NCBI GenBank assembly: GCA_963740945.1
Contig: CAVUGE010000017.1
Coordinates: 124,001-188,000, forward strand
DNA from: CAVQBP01 sp963740945
Lineage (GTDB): Bacteria; Bacteroidota; Ignavibacteria; Ignavibacteriales; Ignavibacteriaceae
Direction: 5' to 3'
DNA: 64,000 nucleotides
Below are positions 42,024 through 51,110 of this stretch, piece by piece; the stretch's first letter is position 1, and each line of letters starts with the position of its first letter. The translations under genes were made by a program, and so were the position numbers. The notes under the pieces are model-generated. The model did not search any database, was not told where the DNA came from, and saw nothing but the letters and a program-made list of their open reading frames with translations.

Positions 42024-43358
42024 CTAACCTTCACACAAAACAGGATCAGTTTCGAGTATTTCGTTCACTTGTGCCAGTCGCGTCTTAATCCTATCTTGGT
42101 CATGGATTGACTTTACGGTACGTTCAGCCAGTTCAGCGATCAATTGTACTTGTTCGCGAAGTGCCCGCCGGCGATGTGGGTTTCCCGTCAAACCGGCAAG
42201 GGTTTGAAAGGAGTCTATCATTCGCAAGATGATGGCAACGTTACCGTCGGCGTTATTTCGAATTTGATCGAACGATTCAGATAGGAAGCCTTCGAAGCTA
42301 GGAACTTTAGCAATCATTAGTAGTACCCCTTTTTCGTAGCGACACGATGAGGGGATTTGCCGTGGAGCTATCAGTGCCAGAATCGCAGTCAAATAATCAA
42401 CGCATGTCACAGCAGTTGTTGTGTCGTTGATGCCGGGGGAGAGTGCTTTCAATCCCACATCCACTATCTGCCTGATACCAAAGGACATGTCCTGTTCAAC
42501 GGTACGGAAGCGGCTGATGCTGAATGCTGACTGCAGGGCAGCAATTTTTTCTTGATCCGGCTGATGTTCCATTGCGATTGAAACCAGCGGAGTGTTTTGG
42601 ACAACAAACTCGCCGATTCCGCGTTCCATCCTTACAACGGTTTCCCAGTCTCGAGCTACGCGCAGGAGTTCGGTATTATTTATGTTCTGGATATAGCCGC
42701 TTTCCTTGGACTGTATGACACACCAATTCCGTTTAGTTAAGGGAGGCGGAGTTTGTTCATCATCATCTTCATCCGGGCTTTGCCCAAGTTTTTCCGGAAA
42801 CAGCAGATTAATGGTCGCATTAGTTTCCTTAGCGATCGAAGCAATGATGCTGGAAGCCTGGATCGAAGAAGCGATGTGATGAATGAAAAACATTAGGGTG
42901 CCAACACCTACAAGTGCCATTACAAAGCCAAAGAATACTGCTAGATTTGGAACAAATGCATCCTCGTCACCGCTGCGAATGGTACGCAAAACGATTAGAC
43001 AATAAGTAAAAATGCCTGCGAAGATCCCAAGCACTATCTGCGTAGCACGGCTGCGCATGAAGTTACGTAAGATGCGCGAAGTGTATTGACTCGAAGCCAG
43101 TGCAAGCACTACCAATATCATGGAAAACGAGACGCCCACGACGGTCATCATCGAACCGGCAATAGTAGACATCATCCCTCTCGCGCCTTCCGCACTGGCT
43201 CCAAAAAGTCGTGGCCACTGGTTCAGCCATCGGTCGGTTCCGGTGGAGTCCGCTTGAATCAAAGCTACCGCTAAGGCAATACTAGCCAAAACAATCAGCG
43301 AAGGCATAAACCAAAAATTCGACCGTAAATTGCTCCAAAGTTGCTTGAACTTATTCAT
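42024..43358 (-). CDS. DUF2254 membrane protein
   Basis: 444 residues. Four membrane helices occupy the first ~165 residues (SLIVLASIALAVALIQADST, GSMMTVVGVSFSMILVVLAL). A soluble C-terminal part contains QSKESGYIQNINNTELLRVA and DVGLKALSPGINDTTTAVTC, hallmarks of DUF2254. The function is unknown; it may be a channel or transporter. The start overlaps the phosphoketolase stop by 4 bp, so they are co-transcribed. A 3' copy remains at 37931. Confidence 0.9.
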   Translation of the reverse strand: MNKFKQLWSNLRSNFWFMPSLIVLASIALAVALIQADSTGTDRWLNQWPRLFGASAEGARGMMSTIAGSMMTVVGVSFSMILVVLALASSQYTSRILRNFMRSRATQIVLGIFAGIFTYCLIVLRTIRSGDEDAFVPNLAVFFGFVMALVGVGTLMFFIHHIASSIQASSIIASIAKETNATINLLFPEKLGQSPDEDDDEQTPPPLTKRNWCVIQSKESGYIQNINNTELLRVARDWETVVRMERGIGEFVVQNTPLVSIAMEHQPDQEKIAALQSAFSISRFRTVEQDMSFGIRQIVDVGLKALSPGINDTTTAVTCVDYLTAILALIAPRQIPSSCRYEKGVLLMIAKVPSFEGFLSESFDQIRNNADGNVAIILRMIDSFQTLAGLTGNPHRRRALREQVQLIAELAERTVKSIHDQDRIKTRLAQVNEILETDPVLCEG

Positions 43359-45811
43359 TTAGTTAGTTTCCATTTCCAATTCCGAATTTCCGGCATGTCC
43401 TGTCCGTATTTGTCTATATATTTTTTATGATCAAGCAGCTTATCGCGGAGGTACTGTTTAACATAAGCCGCCCTCGAACCTAATCCAGGCACCCGATCAA
43501 TCACATCGCCAACTAAATGGAAACGATCCAGTTCATTCAACACAACCATATCAAATGGTGTAGTTGTTGTTCCTTCTTCCTTATAACCACGCACGTGAAA
43601 TCTCTCCTGGTTGGATCTTCGATATGTCAAACGATGGATCAACAGTGGATAACCATGGAAGGCAAAGATGACATGCTTGTCTTTCGTAAAGAGAGTATCA
43701 AAATCCTTATCGCTAAGTCCGTGGGGATGCTCGCTTTTCGGTTGGAGTGTCATCAGATCAACCACGTTTATAACCCTGACTTTAAGTTCCGGGAAGTTCT
43801 GTCGCAGTATTTCGACAGCAGCCAGCGTCTCCAAAGTAGGGACATCACCGCAGCATGCCATAACTACATCAGGTTCTTCACCTTTGTCGTTACTGGCCCA
43901 TTCCCATATACCGAGTCCTGCCGTACAGTGTTTAACAGCGGAATCTATGTCCATCCATTGAAGTGCAGGCTGTTTGCCTGCGACAATAACATTTACATAA
44001 TCGCGGCTTCGCAAGCAATGATCGGTCACCGAAAGCAGTGTATTAGCGTCCGGTGGTAAATACACACGGATAACGTCGGCTTTCTTATTGACAACGTGAT
44101 CTATGAAACCTGGATCTTGATGACTAAAGCCATTATGATCCTGCCGCCAAACATGGGACGAAAGCAGATAGTTCAATGAGGCAACGGGACTTCGCCAGGG
44201 GATATCGTGAGCTACCTTTAGCCACTTTGCGTGCTGATTAAACATCGAATCAATTATATGAATGAATGCTTCGTAACATGAGAAAAAGCCGTGCCTGCCT
44301 GTAAGCAAGTAACCTTCAAGCCAGCCTTCGCACTGGTGCTCACTTAACATTTCCATCACACGACCATCGGGTTCAACATGGTCGTCAATTGGAATTAGTT
44401 CCGCAGTTGAGCAGCGGTTCGTTACATCGAACACATCTCCCCACCGATTCGATGCAGTTTCGTCTGGACTGAAAACGCGGAAGTTAGTCTGGTTGAGTTT
44501 TACTACATCACGAATGAACTTACCTTGAACGCGCGTGGCTTCTCCTTCATCAACGCCGGGATTATTTATCTTTAGAGCGTATTCACGGAAATCCGGCATT
44601 TTTAATTCTTTAAGGAGAAGTCCTCCATTAGCATGCGGGTTTGTACCCATCCGCCGTTCGCCTTTAGGTGCTAACTCGGCAAGTTCAGGAATTAGCCTAC
44701 CGCTTTTATCAAATAATTTTTCTGCTTTGTAACTCTTCATCCACTGTTCAAGAATTTTCAAATGCTCGGGTTTCTTTACAAAGTCTGTAATCGGTACCTG
44801 GTGTGCCCGGAACGTACCTTCGATAGGCAGATCATCTACAACCTTCGGGCAGGTCCATCCTTTAAGAGTTCGGAATATAATCATTGGCCATTTCGGCCGT
44901 TCTTTAAAGCCATTTTTTCGCGCTTTAGTTTGTATTTCTTTAATCTCGGCAACTATAGTATCAAGAGTTGAAGCCAGGAGTTGATGAAGTTTGTCGGGAT
45001 CGTCTCCCTCAACAAAATATGGTTTGTATCCGTAACCCCGGAAAAGATGGTCTAATTCTTCGTGACTGATGCGCGCCAGAACAGTTGGGCCGGCTATTTT
45101 GTAACCATTCAAATGTAAGATTGGCAGTACAGCTCCATCACAAACCGGATTGAGGAATTTGTTGGAATGCCAGCTGGTGGCCAGCGGTCCTGTTTCCGAT
45201 TCGCCGTCACCTACAACACATGTTACTATCAGGTCAGGATTATCGAACGCTGCGCCATAAGCATGCGACAAAGAATAGCCGAGTTCTCCGCCTTCATGAA
45301 TTGAGCCGGGCGTTTCCGGCGCGACATGACTCGGAATACCGCCCGGAAATGAAAATTGTGTGAATAGTCTTTTCATACCCTCTTCATCTTGAGTAATATT
45401 CGGGTAAACCTCGCTGTATGTCCCTTCCAAATATGTATTGGCTACAATTCCCGGCGCGCCGTGACCCGGTCCGATGACATATATCATATTCAAGTCGTAT
45501 TCCTTGATGATACGATTGAGGTGCACATAGATAAAATTAAGACCGGGAGTAGTGCCAAAATGTCCCAGCAAACGCGGCTTTACATGTTTCAATTTTAATG
45601 GTTTCTTTAACAGCGGATTGTCAAATAAATAAATCTGTCCGACCGACAAATAGTTTGCAGCCCGCCAATAGGCGTTCATCTTTTGCAGAAGTTCCTGCGA
45701 TAAAGGTTTATCCTTTACATTAGTCTTTTTCGTTTTCGCAACAATGTTCTCTTCAAGTCCTTCTCTTACTTCCTTAATTAATTTCTTCTCAGATACTTTT
45801 TTTGTTTTCAT
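43355..45811 (-). CDS. xfp: Xylulose-5-phosphate/fructose-6-phosphate phosphoketolase
   Basis: 818 residues, about the family length (790-830). TPP site GDGESETGPLATSWHSNKF, the N-terminal GPGHGAPGIVANTYLEG, and HVRGYKEEGTTTTPFDMV near the C-terminus. It splits xylulose-5-P or fructose-6-P with phosphate to acetyl-P plus glyceraldehyde-3-P or erythrose-4-P. Acetyl-P feeds AckA at 47799. Its first ten residues (MKTKKVSEKK) are repeated at the start of the GH15 gene at 56561, and its C-terminus is copied at 41906. Confidence 0.96.
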   Translation of the reverse strand: MKTKKVSEKKLIKEVREGLEENIVAKTKKTNVKDKPLSQELLQKMNAYWRAANYLSVGQIYLFDNPLLKKPLKLKHVKPRLLGHFGTTPGLNFIYVHLNRIIKEYDLNMIYVIGPGHGAPGIVANTYLEGTYSEVYPNITQDEEGMKRLFTQFSFPGGIPSHVAPETPGSIHEGGELGYSLSHAYGAAFDNPDLIVTCVVGDGESETGPLATSWHSNKFLNPVCDGAVLPILHLNGYKIAGPTVLARISHEELDHLFRGYGYKPYFVEGDDPDKLHQLLASTLDTIVAEIKEIQTKARKNGFKERPKWPMIIFRTLKGWTCPKVVDDLPIEGTFRAHQVPITDFVKKPEHLKILEQWMKSYKAEKLFDKSGRLIPELAELAPKGERRMGTNPHANGGLLLKELKMPDFREYALKINNPGVDEGEATRVQGKFIRDVVKLNQTNFRVFSPDETASNRWGDVFDVTNRCSTAELIPIDDHVEPDGRVMEMLSEHQCEGWLEGYLLTGRHGFFSCYEAFIHIIDSMFNQHAKWLKVAHDIPWRSPVASLNYLLSSHVWRQDHNGFSHQDPGFIDHVVNKKADVIRVYLPPDANTLLSVTDHCLRSRDYVNVIVAGKQPALQWMDIDSAVKHCTAGLGIWEWASNDKGEEPDVVMACCGDVPTLETLAAVEILRQNFPELKVRVINVVDLMTLQPKSEHPHGLSDKDFDTLFTKDKHVIFAFHGYPLLIHRLTYRRSNQERFHVRGYKEEGTTTTPFDMVVLNELDRFHLVGDVIDRVPGLGSRAAYVKQYLRDKLLDHKKYIDKYGQDMPEIRNWKWKLTK

Positions 45812-45844
45812 AATTATTTATTCTTTCAATATAAGTTTTAAAAT

Positions 45845-46723
45845 TTAAACAGCACTAAGATTGTTCTTCATCGGAAGCGGACTCGTTTCCGATTGAGCTG
45901 CGCACAAACAGGCCCCGAAGATGAAGATGCAACCGCAAAGATAAATCCACAGTAACAATGCCATGATTCCGCCAAACGTCCCGTAGACAGCATTCAACGT
46001 TGCGAAGTTTCTCAGATATATTTCGAACAGACTTTCGCTCGCTTGCAAAAGAAGCGTAGAGAACAGAGCGGCTAACCAAACTTCGGAAAACCGGGTAGAC
46101 CGGAACGGGGCAAATCTGTAAAACAAGCTCAAACCAAAAAAAGCCAGAAGTAAAGGGATAAAAAAACTTCCTATTCCATACAGCCAGGAAATCGAATCAT
46201 TTGGCGTAAAGAACCAATCCTTCGCTATTCTTATCATTGCCGGCAAAATCATACCCAGCAGTACCATACTTGCCGTAATACCTAGCAACGCCAAGCTTCT
46301 GAGTGGTAGACGCCACCAGCTTTTGTACACTGGGGTTCCCCACGCCCGGTTTGTAGCAACTATAAGTGTGATGAAACATTGGACGGAGGCCCAGACAAGG
46401 ATAACTAATGCGACTAAACCTGCTTGTTCGCGCGCATTGATAACACCTGTGATGGCATTAAAAATGTAGTTATGCATTTCACCACTAATCGGGACATAGC
46501 TTTCGATATAAGTAATTATCACTTTCCCTGCCCGATCTTTGTCAATAAAAGTCGAGGCAATAGTGACAAAGAGGACGATTAAAGGAAACAGAGAGAAGAA
46601 CATGTTGAAGGAGAACGCTCCCGCCCACTGTACTCCATCAATACTAAGAAACTTTTTGAACGCAAGCCGAAGAATCATCCATACTCGTCTGAACCTTTGG
46701 CCAAACATGAGTGTGTACTTCAC
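45845..46723 (-). CDS. YihY/virulence factor BrkB family membrane protein
   Basis: 292 residues with six to seven membrane helices; GAFSFNMFFSLFPLIVLFVT near residue 35, YRFAPFRSTRFSEVWLAALF and VYGTFGGIMALLLWIYLCGC are typical of YihY (formerly misnamed RNase BN). The function is unknown. The start overlaps the PRC gene stop by 4 bp. Confidence 0.9.
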   Translation of the reverse strand: MKYTLMFGQRFRRVWMILRLAFKKFLSIDGVQWAGAFSFNMFFSLFPLIVLFVTIASTFIDKDRAGKVIITYIESYVPISGEMHNYIFNAITGVINAREQAGLVALVILVWASVQCFITLIVATNRAWGTPVYKSWWRLPLRSLALLGITASMVLLGMILPAMIRIAKDWFFTPNDSISWLYGIGSFFIPLLLAFFGLSLFYRFAPFRSTRFSEVWLAALFSTLLLQASESLFEIYLRNFATLNAVYGTFGGIMALLLWIYLCGCIFIFGACLCAAQSETSPLPMKNNLSAV

Positions 46724-47508
46724 TGGGAATTTACCTTAACTGCCGGTTCATCAACCCAGTATCCTTTGCGATTATAATGTCGATGCAGTTCGGTCTCATA
46801 ATCCCGGCTTAGCAGAGATTCATCATTGAATTCAGGGGACTTCTTGATTGCCTCGCGGGAAAGATTGATGAAGGCTTTCTTCTCGCTCCAACTAACGCGA
46901 TCGATCCATTTTGGTGAAACCAAAACCTTTTTCCCTGGCCACCAGTTTTTTGTATCGATGATTAGATAACGAATCGTCCACGTCTTGTCATCAATGATAA
47001 AATCCTCGACATGGCCAATTTCGTCGTCTGTGGCTTGGATATGGTAGCCCTTGACTTCCTTTGTGCTGCGCAGGTGTGCATCACCTTTGTACTGCTTAAC
47101 AGAATCATTGTCTTCCTTCATTGTTTTCTTATCGACAATGGGAGTAAACGGAGCCATTCCTGTTGGTCCGGCATAAAATCCATTTCTCCAATAAATAGGC
47201 AACGCGTAATGTTTAAATAATTCTATCTCATGTTGGCGGGATACAGTTTTTTCAGTTTCAATATCGGGACTTTTACGTACCTGTTCCATAAGGAGATTTA
47301 CTTGAAATGTTCGCAACTTCCAATCAGTTATACCCAGTGCCGCATGCGGAATTAGTACTTTCCGTTCAGATAACCAATTGCCTGTTTCTACGACTAAGTA
47401 ACGGATTGACCAGTTGAGATCATCGAAGTAAAACTCATTCACTTTTCCTAACTCACCATCGTTTGCACTAATGGTGCAGCCTTTCAACATATTTATACTG
47501 CGTAACAT
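46720..47508 (-). CDS. Protein with two PRC-barrel domains
   Basis: 262 residues. Two similar units: GCTISANDGELGKVNEFYFD DLNWSIRYL-type (about 8-75) and GYHIQATDDEIGHVEDFIID DKTWTIRYL-type (about 150-215), each followed by a Leu/Glu-rich stretch. PRC-barrels occur in photosynthetic reaction centres and RimM and are common in stress loci with unknown partners. Overlap with yihY suggests a joint envelope role (inference). Fragments of relatives lie at 33828 and 47578. Confidence 0.9.
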   Translation of the reverse strand: MLRSINMLKGCTISANDGELGKVNEFYFDDLNWSIRYLVVETGNWLSERKVLIPHAALGITDWKLRTFQVNLLMEQVRKSPDIETEKTVSRQHEIELFKHYALPIYWRNGFYAGPTGMAPFTPIVDKKTMKEDNDSVKQYKGDAHLRSTKEVKGYHIQATDDEIGHVEDFIIDDKTWTIRYLIIDTKNWWPGKKVLVSPKWIDRVSWSEKKAFINLSREAIKKSPEFNDESLLSRDYETELHRHYNRKGYWVDEPAVKVNSQ

Positions 47509-47577
47509 AATGACTCCTTTTTTAATTAAATATTTTTTCTTTTCCAGGCAGACTTTCCAGTAACCATTTCCATGCTT

Positions 47578-47712
47578 TCATAATGTCCTTGCTGGCTTTC
47601 CCTCTCGCCAGTGTGCTTCAATCTGTTCGAGACTTTTACCCTTGGTTTCCGGCACAAGGAGAAATGAAAAGGTCCAGTACCGGTCATCGAAGTATAATTC
47701 TTTAGGTAGTTA
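47578..47712 (-). pseudogene. Chimeric remnant: PRC-barrel piece fused to sugar-porter C-terminus
   Basis: The open minus-strand stretch reads LYFDDRYWT (PRC, as FYFDDLNWS), directly followed by FSFLLVPETKGKSLEQIEAH and WREGKPARTL. The latter is the end of an MFS sugar porter, as FFLVPETKGKTLEQIEEHWR at 52706. No start of either gene remains. Confidence 0.88.
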
Positions 47713-47798
47713 CATTGTGTGGATACACCCACCACCGAAAAATGATCAGTTGGGAAAAAACTTCATTTTATAACATAGCTTGAATTCTTCCTTTCACC

Positions 47799-48992
47799 TT
47801 ATTTTTCAAAACCGAGTATACTGCAAACTGTTCTGGCAATCATGAGATCTTCGTCGGTGTGAATGACACGGACAGAGACACGTCCGGCATCTTTTGAGAT
47901 AACCGGAGTGTTAGCCATGTTTTGTTTTTCTTCAAGCTCAATTCCAAGAAATTCCAACCCTTCACAAATACGGTAGCGAACAACCGGGCTGTTTTCACCT
48001 ATACCACCGGCAAAAACCAATGTGTCTAAACCACCAAGTGCGGCGGCGAAAGTTCCTATCCATTTCTTTGCCTGGTAGCAAAATAATGCCACAGCTTCCG
48101 CAGCCCGAATATCAACAGATTCCTTTGCGAGCAAATCGTGCATGTTGGAACTGGTTTCGGAAATACCAAGGAGACCGGAATCGTGATTGATTAGCTTATT
48201 GAATTGTTTGGCAGTCAGGTTCTCAGCCCGCATCATAAACCACGCGACGCCCGGATCTAAATCTCCGGGCCGGGTACCCATCGTAAGTCCTCCGGCAGGT
48301 GTAAAGCCCATGCTGGTATCAATGCTCTTTCCTTCGCTAACGGCAGCCAAACTTGCACCGTTGCCAAGATGAGCCAGAATCACACGGCCTTGCGCTGCTT
48401 TTGTACCGGCGACACGAGCGAGTTCTTCGATGAGATAAGAATAAGACAACCCGTGAAACCCGTACCGCTTAATGCCCATTGCATCAAAGCGGCGTGGGAT
48501 AGGCAAGATTTTGGCGACACGTGGCATAGTACGGTGAAATGCCGTATCATAACAAGCAACTTGATGTATTTTAGGATAACGCCGCACTAACGACTCGACC
48601 AGTTCAATCTCAGCAGGCAGATGGTCGGTATCATACGGGCTTATACGATGCAGTTCGTCCATCAATTCATGTGTAATGCGTTCGGGTTCCGTGTGTTTCA
48701 AGCCGAAAACCACACGATGTCCGATTCCTTTTATCAAAGAAAAATCAATCTTTTTTTCCAGCCAATCAATCAGAAAATTTGCTGCTGATTTGGTGTCGGA
48801 GGATTCAAGAATAAGACTGTCTTCCTGTTTTACATCTGATTCACTAAAAGTTAAATTTGTACCCGGCAGACCGATACGGTCAACGCTTCCATAAAGATTT
48901 TTTTTTAGTAGCTCGCCTGTCTGATATAATGCAAACTTGATACTCGATGAGCCGCCGTTGATTGTAAGAATGTTTATGTGAGGTTTTTTCAT
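47799..48992 (-). CDS. ackA: Acetate kinase
   Basis: 397 residues. All expected catalytic elements are present: the phosphate-loop Asn in TINGGSSSIKFALY, Arg in GHRVVFG, Asp in CYDTAFHRTMP, His in YGFHGLSYSYL, Arg in MGTRPGDLDPG and Glu in TDEDLMIARTV. It turns acetyl-P from phosphoketolase into acetate and ATP. Partial copies of its 5' end are found at 52339, 56576 and 58625, and two divergent homologues form the operon just upstream. Confidence 0.96.
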   Translation of the reverse strand: MKKPHINILTINGGSSSIKFALYQTGELLKKNLYGSVDRIGLPGTNLTFSESDVKQEDSLILESSDTKSAANFLIDWLEKKIDFSLIKGIGHRVVFGLKHTEPERITHELMDELHRISPYDTDHLPAEIELVESLVRRYPKIHQVACYDTAFHRTMPRVAKILPIPRRFDAMGIKRYGFHGLSYSYLIEELARVAGTKAAQGRVILAHLGNGASLAAVSEGKSIDTSMGFTPAGGLTMGTRPGDLDPGVAWFMMRAENLTAKQFNKLINHDSGLLGISETSSNMHDLLAKESVDIRAAEAVALFCYQAKKWIGTFAAALGGLDTLVFAGGIGENSPVVRYRICEGLEFLGIELEEKQNMANTPVISKDAGRVSVRVIHTDEDLMIARTVCSILGFEK

Positions 48993-49240
48993 AGTTAATT
49001 TTATATCAATTTATTTGTTCGTTTGTGAATCAATCGGTCCGATATTTACAGATAAATATTTTTTATTTGGTCATGAAGACTTTTAGATTCAAATTACTGC
49101 TTTGCAACAAGAGGAATTACTTCCACAAAATATTTTTTCTTATTGTATTGAAATTTCATAATATCGTCTAGTCGTCTTTCTTTAAGAATTCTGCAATTAG
49201 ATCATCCTGGTTTTCTTCAAATGAAATTGATTTGGTGAGA

Positions 49241-50032
49241 CTAAAATAAATCGTCCTCATATCCACTATCAGGAATCCATATGCTTTTTTCAGTACCAAC
49301 AACTGTAGCGTAAGTGTGAAGCATACCATAATTAGTACAACGTACGCTAAAGAATTCAATATCTTTTTGCAGGGAAAGCTCATGTTTTATCTCATCTACC
49401 ATTTCGACACTGGTTTTGGAGGAATCATGAATTTTTTTAATTATATATACTTCGTCCTCTTCAGTTAAAAAAGAATGAACAGGAGATAATGCATGTTTTT
49501 CTACAATTTCAATAATATCCTCAGGATAAATATCTTTAGATGATTCAACATTAATATTTACTAGACTTAGTTGGCCAAATAAGGTCCGTACATCAACATG
49601 AGACAATACCGGATATGAAGTAATAACAGGGATTTCAATTTTTAATAAAACCTTAGGTTCCATTACTGTTGATTTCTTTTCCGAATATGTGCAACGATAT
49701 CTTACCAAGCATTTTTCACGAGAAACGGGTGTAAGCTTTTCAACAAAAAATGAAAAATTAAAATCTATTTTTACCATTGTTGCATTTAAAGAGTAGAAAT
49801 AATCCATAATATTCTTGCTCATAGTTCTAGTTCCAATTGTATCTCTGTGTTTATGGAGAATTTGAATAAATTTATTTATCCATGTGGCTTCAAATTCTTG
49901 CATGATACGAGCTAAAACTGATATACTCGCTTCTGTCTGTTGTCCTGTAGGATTTTCTCTTGATAGCGCCCTTATTGGAAAAGGAAGATTTCTTATTTCC
50001 ACATCTACTAAAAATCTTTTTTCATTTTTCAT
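49241..50032 (-). CDS. Degenerate FolE2 (GTP cyclohydrolase IB)-like protein, probable pseudoenzyme
   Basis: 263 residues. The fold signature is clear: VEIRNLPFPIRA, FNFSFFVEKLTPVSREKCLV, then EDIIEIVEKHALSPVHSFLT and EDEVYII, matching FolE2 from end to end. The metal/catalytic block of FolE2 (SLCPCSKEI then GAHNQRS) is replaced by SYPVLSHVDVRTLFGQLS, so both the zinc/nucleophile Cys and the His are gone, and GTHMSRF is ATWINKF. It should not hydrolyse GTP by the known mechanism. The gene overlaps the degenerate acetate-kinase gene by 11 bp. A short coding-like tail in another frame (ENQDDLIAEFLKKDD) follows the stop. Confidence 0.78.
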   Translation of the reverse strand: MKNEKRFLVDVEIRNLPFPIRALSRENPTGQQTEASISVLARIMQEFEATWINKFIQILHKHRDTIGTRTMSKNIMDYFYSLNATMVKIDFNFSFFVEKLTPVSREKCLVRYRCTYSEKKSTVMEPKVLLKIEIPVITSYPVLSHVDVRTLFGQLSLVNINVESSKDIYPEDIIEIVEKHALSPVHSFLTEEDEVYIIKKIHDSSKTSVEMVDEIKHELSLQKDIEFFSVRCTNYGMLHTYATVVGTEKSIWIPDSGYEDDLF

Positions 50033-51110
50033 TTTTTTTAACTCCTTTGTTATTTAACATACTTTTGAACTTGTTATTCATTACTTCCCACTTATTTATA
50101 TTAAGGCAGATTACTTTTGTTTTAGAATCAGCTTTAGAAATAACGTTAATATTAGAGTTCCCTATTTCATCCGTTATTATTTTTACTCCGATAAAATTTA
50201 AACCACTACAAATCTCATTTATTAATCCCCGGGATTCTTTTATGTGATTGCTTATGAAAATAATTAAATCAACACCATTTAAAATTGATATATAGGAACC
50301 TATATATTTAAGGATATTGTATATAAAAATTTTAAGCGCTTCTGCTTCATCAGTTCCATTTTTATTTTTTAAAACATCATAGATAGTAGTCTTTTTTCCA
50401 AGTAAAGCAGTGAAACCGCTTAAGTTAGATAATAAATTATTTATTTCTTCGAAAGACATACCCATAGAGTAAAGCTCAAATATGATGGTCGGGTCAATAT
50501 CTCCGCAGCCTGTATCGGAAAATATTCCTTCTATCATAGTAAAGCCAATTGAAAAATCAATAGGGATTCCGTTTTTGATTGCAGCAATGTTTGAGTTATT
50601 GCCAATATAAATATTAATAATCCGTTTAATTGATGAACCGAAATATTGTTCAGCACATTCTAATGCGTGCTGATGATATATACCGTAACCACCATATCTC
50701 CTAATTCCCGTCATGCTTAATTCTTTAGGCACTGCATATAGACTTGCCTCCAGAGGAACACCTGAGAAGAAGCCTGTATCGCAAAATAAAACATGCATTA
50801 CCCAGGGCATCTTTTCGTACCATAGCTGGGCGGATTCATAAGTTAATTTGTTATACTCAGGTAAGAGAGGGACACATTTTTTTAAGTTCTGTAAAGTATT
50901 CGAATCAAAAATATGGATTGAACTTTTAATTTCTTTACCACCATTGTATAAAAAATAACCAATACCTTTTATTTTCCTTATATTTCCGATAGCTTCAACT
51001 ACACTATTAATGAATTCAGTTCCTAACTTGCCTTTGCCTTCAAGAAGGTTCTTACCGTCCATAATAATCCATTGCATTAAGGGAGGGTAAGGGTTTAATA
51101 ACAAAATCAT
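50022..51110 (-). CDS. Degenerate acetate-kinase paralogue, probable pseudokinase
   Basis: 362 residues. The ASKHA fold of AckA is recognisable (VLFCDTGFFSGVP, RRYGGYGIYHQHAL, INIYIGNNSNIAAIKNGIPI, CGDIDPTIIFELYSMG), but key residues are lost. The NxGSSS loop is absent at the N-terminus, GHR is GYF, the catalytic His of GFHGLSY is Tyr, GNG of the nucleotide site is GNN, and TRxGD is TGCGD. It keeps an open, overlapping frame between two genes, so it is conserved as a protein rather than decaying. Binding or regulation of its partners is the likely role (inference). Confidence 0.78.
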   Translation of the reverse strand: MILLLNPYPPLMQWIIMDGKNLLEGKGKLGTEFINSVVEAIGNIRKIKGIGYFLYNGGKEIKSSIHIFDSNTLQNLKKCVPLLPEYNKLTYESAQLWYEKMPWVMHVLFCDTGFFSGVPLEASLYAVPKELSMTGIRRYGGYGIYHQHALECAEQYFGSSIKRIINIYIGNNSNIAAIKNGIPIDFSIGFTMIEGIFSDTGCGDIDPTIIFELYSMGMSFEEINNLLSNLSGFTALLGKKTTIYDVLKNKNGTDEAEALKIFIYNILKYIGSYISILNGVDLIIFISNHIKESRGLINEICSGLNFIGVKIITDEIGNSNINVISKADSKTKVICLNINKWEVMNNKFKSMLNNKGVKKNEK

